A stretch of DNA of 64,000 bases from Brachypterus glaber (GCA_958510825.1 OY294048.1:11425589-11489588), one strand, 5' to 3'. Shown: positions 53,491 through 64,000, counted from the stretch's first letter. The notes: generated by a model from the sequence alone, not told the origin. A program made the numbers and translations.

Positions 53491-53959
53491 ACACTGGCCT
53501 ACAAAAAAAAATTTTTGGTTTGGTGCAGCTCTGTTCACATCTGTAGTCGGTAAGGTAGGTAGTATGAACTACATTGCTGCTACTAGATGTCAGCTGACAG
53601 CTCTGGTTTACCTACGATTCTTATTTTAACTTTTTTCCGGTTTTATTCGAAATCAGTCAATATTATAACGACTTTTATGACAATAATCGTATAAATTTAG
53701 TATGGCAAGTAAGTCGAGATGTTGCATTAACGATCCTGATATGTTTTGTTACATATGTGGTGAGTATATAATGAAAGATCAACGGAAACCGATTAATGAC
53801 ACGGTAATTCGCTTGTATTCTGCATACTTTGGTATTGAAATTGGCAATCAAGATAAGAGCTGATATGAAAAAAGTGACTAGTTTTCTCGTATCAGCTCAC
53901 AAAATATACCCAAAATCAGGTCTAAAATCTTAGGCACCAAAATGAGTGTAGGCCAGTGT
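53491..53959 (+). mobile_element. 469-bp TIR element carrying a small ORF
   Basis: Inverted ends ACACTGGCCTACA and TGTAGGCCAGTGT. Flanks are TA on the left and TT on the right of CACTGG..CCAGTG, compatible with a mutated TA duplication of a mariner-like element. The interior is unique and GC-richer, with GATGTCAGCTGACAGC upstream of a 53-codon ORF. Confidence 0.75.
53702..53863 (+). CDS. 53-aa zinc-motif ORF, transposon-associated family N-terminus
   Basis: From ATG 53702 to TGA 53863. It starts MASKSRCCINDPDMFCYICG with a Cys-x2-Cys pair (Cys16, Cys19) after a Cys-Cys (7, 8), and continues to AYFGIEIGNQDKS. The CC-x-NDPD-x-FCYICG pattern followed by an AYFG segment and GxQDK is one I associate with a repeated protein family in arthropod and cnidarian genomes. 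That is from memory. Family members run much longer, so this is only the N-terminal part, cut by a stop where the family would continue. It lies within TIRs and looks like a captured or residual first exon. Confidence 0.6.
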   Translation: MASKSRCCINDPDMFCYICGEYIMKDQRKPINDTVIRLYSAYFGIEIGNQDKS

Positions 53960-54589
53960 TATATAACCAAAAATTCTAAAAAATATATATTTTGTAGTGC
54001 TAGTGAGTAGCTATAATTTGTTTTTTTAATCTTTGAAATATCTGAAATAGTTATCGAGAAAATCGACTTTAAAGTTTTTTTAATTTATGCTATTATTACC
54101 CTTAAGGGAGGGGGTAGGGGTCTGAAATTGGGGTGAGTTATCTTTGAGGTCAAGGGTGTTACGTAACCGGTACAAAAAGTTAAATTAAAGCGGGGGCAGT
54201 TTTCATATGGTTAGTCTGCTAGACTCTTTGATTCATTATGTCTGTTCTGAAATAGTTTTAAATCTTTTCTCCCTATAATTATTTATACCGAATATAAAAT
54301 AAATTTCAGTTAATGATAATAAGTGTTTTCTTTGCATGTACATTGGTTGGTCTAGATTTTATTACATATATACGTGCAGAATAACGAAAGGCTTTTTTGG
54401 TGATGAATTATACCTTTTCGCACATACTTAATTATGAATTAAGGTTAACGTCTGTGGAAAAATTGAATAATGTATAGTTTGACAGTTACATTGTAAAACA
54501 CAGTATCCGTAATCATTTTCATCCGAAAGCAAAAAAAATAACTGAGCAGTCGTCCAAAAACATATACATTATAATTATTACATATGTAA

Positions 54590-55510
54590 TTAAGATTAAG
54601 TTATTTTCGTTGTTATACACAATTATTTTGCGGCTAAGGGGCAAAAACAGTCAATTAAAAGTTCTTTTTACATATGTCATGTTAGGATATTTGAAGAAAT
54701 GGGAATTAAATATTTATGGAATGACTTATTGATATTTTTCTATTTTGCGACTCTTATAAGCACATAATCACACGCATTTTGCGTGTTCTTATAGGCCCAT
54801 AAGAGGTTTCTACTTTTTTTTCTGTTGGGTTGGCAACATACAAAAGCCTATCTCTTGACGTTTTGCGTGCAAATGTCAATGTCGATTTAAAGTTTAATTT
54901 TTTACAAAATTTTGTGTTTGGGTTATTTTTTACCGTGTTAAAATTGTGGACTGGTTAATTGCAGTGAAAAAATAAGAGATGACTGTAAAATACATCAAAA
55001 TATCATTTGTTCTTAGAATTTTAAACATAGTGTAAACTGTAATGCCGACCCAAAACAAAAATCCCTAAATCAGTCATCAATTTAAATGTGAAGTTTTTTT
55101 AATTTTAGAGCAAAGTAGAAAAAATTGTTTAAAGCACTCGTTTCATAACACGTTTTTAGAGCACTTGTACTTTAGAAAACTCGCTGCAAGCGGCTCGTTT
55201 TCTAAACTTGTACTTGTGCGCTAAAAACGTATGTTATGAAACTAGTACTTTAATATACTATTATGAAATATTTTTATAGAATGGACAAATGTCAATTGAA
55301 CGCTTACCTAATAAATATAATGGGTGACTCGGTAAGTTAAAAAATAGATAGGAAACTCATTTTACTATATTTTTGGGGCTCCTGCCATTCTAAGGAACCC
55401 GATCCAGAACCTAGTGATTTGGAAATAGCTTAATTTAAATGTACTTAAAGACATAGGTATATAAAATACAGCCTGGAGATAAAAAAAATGGTCACCAGCT
55501 CTTAGTTATT
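54590..55510. mobile_element. FB-M copy 2, interrupted by repeat A
   Basis: ATTAAGATTAAGTTATTTTC, TTATACACAATTATTTTGCG, then after repeat A GGTGACTCGGTAAGTTAAAA, AAGGAACCCGATCCAGAACC and GTCACCAGCTCTTAG match 50545-51000. The left outer arm is missing. Confidence 0.7.
54735..55264 (+). repeat. dispersed repeat A, copy 2, inserted in FB-M
   Basis: 530 bp matching 1193-1717, ending with the hairpin (apex 55180-55198, ACTCGCTGCAAGCGGCTCG) and AATATACTATTAT. ATATTTTT occurs near both junctions (54732 and about 55268) and may be an 8-bp TSD. Because the repeat itself starts with T-runs, this is uncertain. Confidence 0.75.
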
Positions 55511-56176
55511 TTTGAAACTAGTGTAGTGATAGTGGGCTAATATTTTTAAGTGAACAAAATCACTTAATGCACGAGTTGAGAATTAAATTTTATCCAACAT
55601 ACTTTAATATTAAACAAAGGTATATAATTTAGTAAAAAAAATATGACAGAAAGATTAAGTTTTCTTAATACGCAAAACATTTTTAGTCACTACTGGAAAA
55701 AAATTAAGTTTTTATATTTAAAATAGTATTCTTTTACGCAAAAGAGCGAGCAATATTTAGTTACTAGTGGTAAAAAGCGGGGCAAGAATGAAACACTGCT
55801 CATATGTAGGAAGGACGTAGAGTGTAAAATTTTTCAGCTAAATAATTGAATTGGATAGAGATAGGGTGGGATGAATTAGAATTTATTTTTCAGAGAATTA
55901 TTGTGGTTACTATGTTTTGATATGTGGCAGCGGAATAAGGTTAAGATATAAACCAAGGATAAGAATAAATTTTGGTTATAATAAGCTTTATCTTATAATA
56001 TAATCTTGTTTGAGGCAATTGCCGGCAAATTGATTCTATACATTAAAACTGTACGTGAATTTGTCAGAGTCAACTCTCCTACTTTTTGGGCCATTCCAGG
56101 AAAACCTGGATATCAGTTTTTCAACCTGTTTTTAAATTAAAATATTAATTAACTTACATTTAAAATATATCTAAAT
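55511..56176. other. unassigned sequence
   Basis: No feature seen. Confidence 0.4.
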
Positions 56177-57023
56177 TACACTGTAAAAACTGCATGTAAA
56201 ATAATGTAAAAATACATGAATTTACATAGTAAGGAATAGTAAATTTACTATTCTGGACTATGCATAATTCATGAATTTATGTAAAAGAATGTAAAATAAT
56301 GTAAAAGAATGTAAAATAATGTAAAAAAATATATTTACATTGATTTACATATTTTTACATGATTTTACAATGTCGGGCTATGTTATTTTAAGACGCGCGT
56401 GCGCTGTGGACAATAATTTATATTGTTATTGTTAGAGGGATAGCGACGCATGCTGCTAGGTTAAAGTGTAAAAAAAGGTAAATATTATTTATGTACGATA
56501 TTTAAATGCTTTATTTGTGGCCTAAAATTTACATTCATTATAAATTACGATCTTTATCAACCAAAAGATCTTTAAAGAAAGATGTAAGCAGTTTATACTC
56601 GTATTAAGGGTGCAAATCGTTTGGTTTATTAAACCAAATGAACTTTATGCTACGATATTTCAAAAAAACTTTGACACAGAGACTTGTAATTTGGAACAAA
56701 CATTTTCTAAGTAGTAAATATTTCTTTTTAAATTTTAAGGTTCTATGTTAAAGCGTTCTTGACATATCGTAGTGTTTAAGTTGTTTTAAAAGTACTTTTA
56801 TTATGACTGTATGTTAATTTTTATTAAACACACCATAAGTATTGTAATTTTTACCGTTCCGGTCTATGCAAAATATTACCATTCTGGACTATGTAATTTT
56901 TACCGTTCCGGTCTATGCATAACATTACCATTACGGACTTTGTAATTTTTACCATTCCGGTATATGGCAACTTATTACCATTTACGGTCTATGTAATTTA
57001 ATGTAATTTATTTTTACCGTGTA
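56177..57023. mobile_element. TIR element O with internal iterated motifs
   Basis: Ends TACACTGTAAAAACTGC and TTTTTACCGTGTA. GTAAAA(T/G)AATGTAAAA words repeat at 56190-56340. Alternating TTACCGTTCCGGTCTATG / TTACCATTCTGGACTATG units repeat at 56850-57000, and one (TTACTATTCTGGACTATGCA) also occurs at 56254. No ORF. Confidence 0.65.
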
Positions 57024-58065
57024 GAATTAAGATATACAAATGGTAATTTCGTAATGTAACAGTCGTGAAAATCACTCTGTATTAAGTATTTTTATTTTTA
57101 TTGATATTCTACGAACGTGACAAAGTATTGTTTTAAACAGGAGGTTTCTTTTCCAGATGCTTATTTTATTAGTTTAAATTTTTTGTTATTGAGGCGTTTA
57201 CATAAAAAGGGTGAAAATTTTAATGGACTACTTAATTAGTTAATTGGGTTTTCTTAATTAATAAATATTGGAATATCTTTAATGATGTTGAGTTTAGATA
57301 TTGGAAACTCTTAGGGTTTACTGTGAGATTGATATGTTTTTCTGTCTTGACGTAATATGATAATTAAATTAAAAGTAGAGGTTGTTTTTTTAATCAATGT
57401 TTTTGTTAAAATATAAATTCATTTTCAGTAATTAAAGTCATTTTCTCTTTCTTACAGAATGTGTTGACTAACTAATACGCTGGATTGGCCCCAGAGTGAA
57501 CTCACCTACTTTCCTTTTAGTGAAGTTTAATTATGGTTTGGTGACGTTAGATTCTTGTGAAGTAACGAACGTTGGTTGTAATTGGCCACCGTAATTACTT
57601 CGTAACGTTAAAAGAAACCTATTAGAGATAAAATAAACTTGTTAACCAGTGACGTACAAGCACAGTTCAGATCAGACTTATTTAGAGTTGAATTTAGGAT
57701 TCTGGATACAGTAAAAAACGTAATAGGGTAGGCACAAACATGCTTTTTCTTGGCCCATAGTATATTTTACTCATGTTGTCCAATAGGGTGGGCCGATAAA
57801 TTGAAATCTGGAATTTCAAAACGAATACTCGCCAAAATGTGCCTTCTAATATGCCTAATGTGTGTGCAAAAGCAGAATCAGAATAAAGGTCATCTTGAGC
57901 CCTACAAAGCATTTAATATTAATGAAAATATCGTATTTTTTCACATTTGTAATGTATACATAGCGTGTCAAAAGTCCGCCTTCCCCCATTAACTTTTGAA
58001 CGGCTTAAGATATCAACTTGAAATTTGGAACACGTAAATAACATAACCCAAATATTTTTTTGGTA
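57024..58065. other. unassigned sequence
   Basis: A palindrome-like GTAATTGGCCACCGTAATTAC at 57577-57597. GTGTCAAAAGTCCGCC at 57965 resembles 28661. No gene. Confidence 0.4.
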
Positions 58066-59251
58066 TATACACGGTGTATTTGAAATAGGGTCGGAAATTT
58101 TAACTGATGATTCTACATCATAAAATATGACAAAAAGTTCCTATAAACATATGTCTAAAAATGCGTCATAAGGGAGCTACGCCCCTCTGAAAGTGGCTAA
58201 AAAAATCGGTTTTTATTTAATAACTCAGGAACCCTTTGAGATATATCAACGAGGTTTTTGCACGTCAACTAATCCTACCAAGGCCCGTTTTTATGTGTTA
58301 TTTTCATGTACTTATTTCAACCAGGGGTGTGCGAAACGGGGGGGGCTTATCAGTTTTTTGTCCCAAACTTTTTTCTGTGTAACTTTTTTGCAATTTTATT
58401 TTTGAAATATGATTCCTCAGGTCAAAATACATAAAAAAGGTACTCTTGTTGTAATACTGTAGGATTAACCGTTTTCGAGAAAAATTCATTTGAAGGTGAA
58501 ATTCCACGGTTCGAGAACGAAAAATTAAATACTAAAATGTTGAAAACCAAAATTTTGATGATGCAATGTTATTCTACATCAAGAACGAAGAAAAAAAGTT
58601 TCCATACATGTAGGTCGAAAAAACGATTTTAAAGCTACCATAGCGCTTTAAAAATGGTGCATATTTAGAAGACCATAGCTCCGTTAGGATTGATTTTTGG
58701 AAGTACCTGTATATGAGATTTTTTTCTTAGTTTTTGATGTAGAATAACATTGCATCATTAAAATTTTGGTTTTCAACATTTTAGTATTTAATTTTTCGTC
58801 CTCGAACCGTAGAATTTCACCTTCAAATGAATTTTTCTCGAAAATGGTTAATCCTACAGTATTACAACAAGAGTACCTTTTTTATGTATTTTGACCTGAG
58901 GAATCATATTTCAAAAATAAAATTGCAAAAAAGTTACACAGAAAAAAGTTTGGGACAAAAAACTGATAAGCCCTCCCCGTTTCGCACACCCCTGGTTGAA
59001 ATAAGTACATGAAAATAACACATAAAAACGGGCCTTGGTAGGATTAGTTGACGTGCAAAACCTCGTTGATATATCTCTAAGGGTTCCCGAGTTATTAAAT
59101 AAAAACCGATTTTTTTAGCCACTTTCACTTCAAAGGGGCGTAGCTCCCTTATGACGCATTTTTAGACATGTTTATAGGAACTTTTTGTCATATTTTATGA
59201 TGTAGAATCATTAGTTAAAATTTCCGACCCTATTTCAAATACACCGTGTAT
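58066..59251 (+). mobile_element. FB-A foldback element, copy 3
   Basis: Tips ACACGGTGTATTTGAAATAG and CTATTTCAAATACACCGTGT. The loop (58570-58730) is in the same orientation as copy 2. The arms are highly similar to each other. The ORFs at 58193-58405, 58304-58507, 58827-59012 and 58934-59128 are arm readings. Confidence 0.88.
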
Positions 59252-59261
59252 TTTGTGTGCT

Positions 59262-59380
59262 TAGGGGGCAAGATGGTGACAGGGGGCAAAGGGGGATTTT
59301 TTTTTAAACAGAAACGGGGGTCGTGTGGTACATCATTTTAAAGCTTATAAAATTCTCTATTTGCCCACATATTTTTTATT
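59262..59380 (-). repeat. FB-K-type fragment
   Basis: The reverse complement reads AATAGAGAATTTTATAAGC, AAAATGATGTACCACACGAC, CCCCGTTT, then GGGGGCAAGATGGTG-type text, matching 31580-31670. Confidence 0.55.
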
Positions 59381-60106
59381 TTTTCGGAGCAATTTTTGGG
59401 GTTATTCGCGTAAGAATTATATCACGTAAAATAACACCACAAAGCAGAATAAAGAGTGACTTAAAATATGGCCTATGATGTTTGTAAATATTATTTTTTG
59501 TTGTAAAACTTATTTGTTTTTGAAATAAAACAGTTTTTGCATCTTTCTTATTAAGTTTTCTTATTTTTATTTTTTAACATATTTCCTAAAAGTTACAAAA
59601 TGTACACCTTTGCAGAGGGCACAAAAATTGAAAAAATAAATAAAACAAAATATAGGCTTTTTTTTCTCTTTGCAAGACGCATCTTTTCCCCCCTATTGTA
59701 TTTTCAAATTAAAAAAAAAATAAAACACCTATATAGGAACGGCCCACGCTATTGTCCAAGTAGCTGTATTCCTAATATTATCATGCAAAGTAGTATGCAA
59801 AAAAAGATCAAAATAAACAAAAAACAACAAGAAAGAAAAGTAATGAAAAAATCAGATGATTTTCTGGATGCATTGATCCAAAATATAGCATACTATCCGA
59901 TTCACCCAACCTAAAACAGATACCGCCTGGTCTATTAGATATGTTTAGTGTTAATGCAATAAAGTTACAGGTGATCATTTTTATTGGACGAAGATATTAT
60001 TTTTATGTGTGCATAAAAAAAATTATTCAAATTTTATTTTAAGTTATTAAAACATTTGAAAGTCGCATAAAAGGCGTATTTTTACTACTTGCAGAATACA
60101 CTAGGC
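59381..60106. other. unassigned sequence
   Basis: An open frame of 104 codons (59600-59914) is Lys/Ile-rich with no motif I recognise. Not called as a gene. Confidence 0.4.
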
Positions 60107-61241
60107 AACAAATCACAACTTTTTTTTTTGCCTCGGACGGAAAGTAAAATTTTCCAAACCAATTCGAGAACGTAGAATCCGAATCTGACCTTATAAATTA
60201 CAGCACCTCACATTTTTGAGATATAAGTCCAGGAAATAATGACGTTTTTTTTTCAAAATCTTTAAAAAAAGAGTAGGATTTTGAAAATTTTAGGATAAAT
60301 TAAAAAAAAAACACGAGGAATTCCAAAATTCATATGCGAAGGACCTAATTTCACAGTAAGTAAGCGAAAAAAAAAAATAAAAAGCTTAAAATTAAAGTAC
60401 AGAGTTTACTTAATTGCTCATTTGTGGCAAAACTATCAAATATGTGTAAAAATTTTATAAAACTTAATTTGTAGATTATAAAATTCTCTACATAAATGTT
60501 TATACAAATATTTTTTCAGTTAGCTTAGTCTATTCGTAAATAAATAAAAAAAGCTATAAAGTTAAAGCTCACTGTAAACTTGTTTCCCGAGCGCAAAAAA
60601 TGCATTTTTCTTATTAATTTAAAGGCGCTGAATCCGAATTTGACATTAAAAACATCCACCATGTCTTATTTTTTAAATTTTAGTACAGGTAATTATGCCA
60701 ATTTAAAAATAAACCATATCGCTTATTTTTTTTATTTTTTTAATGATTTTACATCATAAAAATATGACTTCATTACTTAAGTACCGTACTACGTAACATA
60801 TTTTTAGTTTATTTTTGACCTCTTAGTAATGCTTTTTGGCGTTTTTTTTAGCCTAAGTATGTGGCACTAAGCTTGTCACCTTATGCACTCATCTCCTAAC
60901 CCCCACCCCTCGTTAGTTGTCTCACAGGATCATTTTTTTTTAAATATATTTTTCCCTAGTATACCTGGTTATTCTACCTATGAATTTAAACTTTCCATAA
61001 TCTTAATTGGGTATATTTTAACTAATATTGAGTCGCCGAATCCAAATTTGTCCTCAGAATATTTTTATCTCCCATGATTTTAGAACAAAACGACTAAAAT
61101 AATAATTTATTACCACTTTAATTTTTCTCAAAAACCTGAGGTAGTAAAAATATTCTGAGGCCAGATTTGGTCTCAGCGACCCAAAATTCGTTAAAAACCA
61201 TTTGAATGCAATCAGCGCAAGAAACCGTGTTGCCTAGTGAT
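60107..61241. mobile_element. TIR element P (CACTAGGCAACA ends)
   Basis: ACACTAGGCAACA at 60107-60119 is inverted as TGTTGCCTAGTG at 61230-61241. ATA flanks both sides. GAATCCGAAT(C/T)TGAC recurs at about 60179 and 60631, with a variant GAATCCAAATTTGTCC at 61031 and an inverted version near 61160. No credible ORF. Confidence 0.6.
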
Positions 61242-61620
61242 ATAGTCGCGTGGTATTTTACATACTTTGTAACAAAATAAATGTAATAAAGTAATTTTAA
61301 AGTTAGTTTTTAGTTTAAAATTAAATTTTCCTTGCAATTTTTACTACAAAGTATTATTCATTTTAAATTTTAAACTTTCGATGCACGAAGGATGTTATAA
61401 AAGAAGCTTTTATATGATAATATTTTACTATATGGATTTTTTTATATAAAACTACCTACATATGTCACAGTTCCATTTTTCAAATATTATATTAAACACT
61501 AAACTTTTAATAAGAATTTTAACAAATAAAGAATATGAAATGTAAAAAAAAAATAAAAATCATAGTCTTTTTAAAACCCTTCTATTCACTTCACTTCCAT
61601 ATACATATGTATGCCAAATG
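61242..61620. other. unassigned AT-rich sequence
   Basis: No feature seen. Confidence 0.4.
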
Positions 61621-61627
61621 CTTTTTC

Positions 61628-62240
61628 ACCCACTTAGAATAGACTTAGAGAGCTGAAATTTGGTATACATGCTTATCTGCCCTAACAAAACAATTTAATA
61701 TAAAATTTACCCCACAGCCCCCCCCCCACCCCTAAAATATCAAATCCTTTTTTTATCCACGTGAGCTAATTTAAAATTAAAATTGGGTTACGTACTCATC
61801 CCGTAATAATAAAATTTTACTATAAAAAAAACAACCGTCAACCCCCCCCTCCCCCTCATCACCCCCCATGCGGTCAAGTTAACTCTAAAGGGCCCTCTCT
61901 GTTGTACCTACTTATAATAAACTTAGAAAGCTGAAATTTGATACACATTCTTATCTTCCCTCAAAAAATAATTTAATATAAAATTTACCCCCCAACCCCC
62001 CACCCCTAAAATATCAAAAAACTTTTTTTTATCCACGTGAGTTAATATAAAATTAAAATTGAGTTACGTACTCATCCCATAATAATAAAATTTTACTATA
62101 AAAAAAAACAACCGTCATCCCCCCCATCACCCCCCATTCGGCTAAGTTAACTCCCTTTACCCACTTAGACAGCTAAAGTTCGGTACATATGCTTATATCC
62201 GGTGACAATATAATTTTACATAAAATCTCTGTTTCACTCC
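61628..62240. repeat. ~278-bp tandem repeat, 2.3 copies
   Basis: AG(A/C)TGAAATTTGG-type starts at 61651, 61929 and 62171. Each full unit has TTTACCCC plus a C-run, TATCCACGTGAG(C/T)TAAT and CATCACCCCCCAT. The C-tracts make this C-rich on one strand. Confidence 0.85.
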
Positions 62241-62285
62241 CGGGTTGCTTCACACATTAATAAATTATAACTAAAAACTTGAAAA

Positions 62286-62575
62286 TAAAACTATATAAAA
62301 AACAAGTTTTTAAACTTAAAACCCTTCTATTGATTACGTATTATGTATAACTAAAAAGTAGAAAACAAGATATACCAATTTACAAAAACGAATTTTTTAA
62401 AAGAAGGGTTTTGGAAATGTTGGCAAAAATAAAGAAATCACAAATTCCAAAAGCTTTCTTTTAAAAAAATTGTTTTTGTAAATTGGTATATCTTGTTTTC
62501 TACTTTTTAGTTATACATAATACGTAATGAATAGAAGGGTTTTAAGTTTAAAAACTTGTTTTTTATATAGTTTTA
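62286..62575. mobile_element. FB-Q foldback
   Basis: AAAACTATATAAAAAACAAG..AGAAAACAAGATATACC is inverted almost perfectly at 62465-62575 around a ~70-bp loop. Arms about 108 bp. Confidence 0.85.
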
Positions 62576-62647
62576 TTTACGAACTTGTAATAGACAAATC
62601 ATATCTCTTTGGATTTTGTCTTTAAACCAATTCGATTCACTTACACT

Positions 62648-63565
62648 TATAGTCAAATGATAAATTTATGTAAATTGCAATAAATGTACACGGGCTGATA
62701 TTTTAAAGGGTAGAAGTGGATGGTAACCTATTTATTTGTTTATTTATTTAGTTTATAGTCGTTCTCGGGCACGCCTCTTGATTTTTTTACCGGGTAATTT
62801 GCTATCTTGAATTTTAGGGGTGAGTTGTTTAATATGCATCTTTTTCTCCTTAACACAAAATTGGTTATATGCATTTTTATAGTAAGATGTATATTTAGCA
62901 CTCATCCCTAAAATACGATAGCGGACACCCCTTACGCAAATCATCCGGTAAAAAACTACACTTCTGCTCAAAAATATCGGCCCACCTAAAAAAATACACA
63001 TTTTCAAATGCTAATAACTCCAAAACTATTCAATAGATTTATTTGACCTTTTTTTATTTTAAAGCTTGAACTTTTAGCTCTTAATTACTGGAATAAAAAT
63101 TATCAAAAAATTTTTTTTAAACCGGCAGCAATGAAAATTACACAGCTATGTTTTTTTACTGCTTCTTTCGATATGCGCACGGTTTGCCACTGCATATTTT
63201 TTTACAATTTAATTAATTAAAAAATATGCAGTGGCGAACCATGCGCATATCGAAAGGTGCAGTAAAAAAACATAGCTGTGCACTTTTCATTGCTGCCGGT
63301 ATAAAAAAAGATGTTTGATAATTTTTATTCCAGTAAGTAAGAGCTAAAAGTTCAAGCTTCAAAATAAAAAAAAGATCGAATAAATCCATTAAATAGTTTT
63401 GGAGATATTTGCATTCAAAAATGTGTATTTTTTTAGGTGGGCCGATATTTTTGAGCAGAAGTGTAATAGGAGTGTTCTGTTACTATCCACTAATACTCTT
63501 TAAAATATCAGCCCGTGTACATTTATTGCAATTAACATATAAACTTCTTGTTATTTGACTAGACT
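62648..63565. mobile_element. MITE-G, copy 2 (filled)
   Basis: The same inverted arms as 23366-23706 (TTGCAATAAATGTACACGGG; GTGGATGGTAAC), interrupted by the palindrome at 62959-63463. A TTTA run replaces part of the left inner arm (62727-62755). Confidence 0.8.
62959..63463. mobile_element. 505-bp palindromic MITE with TA duplication
   Basis: Ends CACTTCTGCTCAAAAATATC and GATATTTTTGAGCAGAAGTG, flanked by TA (62957-62958, 63464-63465). Almost the whole element is palindromic around CATATTTTTTTACAATTTAA. The empty paralogue at about 23605 has no insert. TA plus such ends fits the Tc1/mariner superfamily. Confidence 0.88.
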
Positions 63566-63905
63566 ATTATAATTTTACGTATAAACATATCAAAACCACG
63601 GATTTTTTGATCATTTTTTTTTTAATTTTTAAGGTTAAGTTGGTTTGGGAAAAAATTACCTCTCTCAAAGACTGACAAGTGTAAAACCATATTTTTTCAT
63701 CTTTCTTAGCTAATGCAAATAATAAATACCGTTATTTCACACAACTATAGTCCAAGGCCCCCAGGGACCGGAGGATAATTATTTTTAAATGTTTACAAAG
63801 TAATATCACAAGGTATTAAAAAATATTTTAAGAGGCTATAATAAAATTTTCTGAAAATTGCACTGCCTCGAGTGGTATTTAGCTTGACTTTTTATAAACT
63901 AGAAA
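63566..63905. other. unassigned sequence
   Basis: No feature seen. Confidence 0.4.
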
Positions 63906-64000
63906 AAATAGTATATTAAAGTACTAGTTTCATAACATACGTTTTTAGCGCACGAGGACAAGTTTAGAAAACGAGCCGCTTGCTGCGAGTTTTTTTAAGT
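63906..64000 (-). repeat. repeat A, hairpin end (copy 3, cut by window edge)
   Basis: AATAGTATATTAAAGTACTA, GTTTCATAACATACG and apex ACGAGCCGCTTGCTGCGAG (63971-63989) are the reverse complement of the repeat A 3' end. The rest lies beyond the window. Confidence 0.75.

Larger units (their letters stand above)
52517..54229. mobile_element. FB-N: 1.7-kb foldback with gap at its centre
   Basis: AAAGAGTCTAGCAGACTAAC and ACTTTTCGTACCGGTTACG at the left are inverted at the right end. Inner arms such as CTGTCAAATGGCCGGAAGG and TTTACATTAAA(T)CAGTA are inverted at 53225-53370. The 200-N gap sits at the turn. The right arm has about 600 bp not present in the left, including the MITE at 53491-53959. Confidence 0.85.

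Noticed and set aside
59600..59914. 104-codon ORF
   Set aside because: Lys/Ile/Phe-rich, AT-driven, no motif and no paralogue in the window.
1..64000. CRISPR arrays, operons, bacterial promoters or rRNA
   Set aside because: Sequence is eukaryotic. The regular repeats found are microsatellites, minisatellites and transposon copies, without spacer-repeat organisation.

Overview
The window is AT-rich animal DNA that looks like arthropod, most probably insect, non-coding sequence. The basis is one recognisable exon of the dpr family (arthropod neuronal Ig-domain receptors), jockey/CR1-like LINEs, tRNA-derived SINEs and very many palindromic MITE or foldback elements. A beetle is my best guess, but the sequence does not prove the order. 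There are no prokaryotic features. Two 200-N assembly gaps lie at 22714-22913 and 52937-53136.

Host gene content is almost nil. The only convincing host coding sequence is a 167-bp minus-strand exon (28983-29149) with clean splice sites. It encodes the start of the first Ig domain of a Dpr protein. I see no other dpr exon, so the flanking introns appear to exceed 28 kb on one side and 34 kb on the other, and most of the window is probably intron of this gene. A CpG-rich, unexplained minus-strand open frame at 50110-50334 is the only other stretch that could be host coding.

The rest is layered transposon debris. Left third (1-24 kb): two 0.5-0.8 kb dispersed repeats ending in hairpins (repeats A and B), a 1.2-kb palindromic foldback (FB-A) nested in another foldback (FB-B), a tRNA-Leu-like SINE, a 537-bp SINE with a 13-bp target-site duplication (TSD) that shares its 3' end with a nearby truncated LINE, and two further LINE fragments. 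Middle (24-42 kb): foldbacks FB-H, FB-B, FB-I, FB-J, FB-K and FB-A around the dpr exon, then an apparently complete 4.3-kb LINE (35713-39988) with intact ORF1 and ORF2. Right third (42-64 kb): tandem duplications, a second copy of repeat B carrying a SINE absent from the first copy, a 1.7-kb palindrome whose centre is an assembly gap, a third FB-A copy, and a MITE carrying a TA-flanked palindromic MITE absent from its paralogue.

The observations I find most interesting are these. (1) The LINE ORF1 ends in A AAA AAC TAA, a classic -1 frameshift heptamer, while ORF2 is in the -1 frame and has no AUG. (2) A set of dispersed hairpins has unrelated stems but a shared apex (CGAGCC..GGCGAG type) and, in several, a shared outer tip (AATAGTRTA). 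(3) Several filled-site/empty-site paralogue pairs in the same window fix element boundaries. (4) A SINE and a LINE appear to share a 3' tail. (5) A small TIR element carries a 53-codon Cys-motif ORF.
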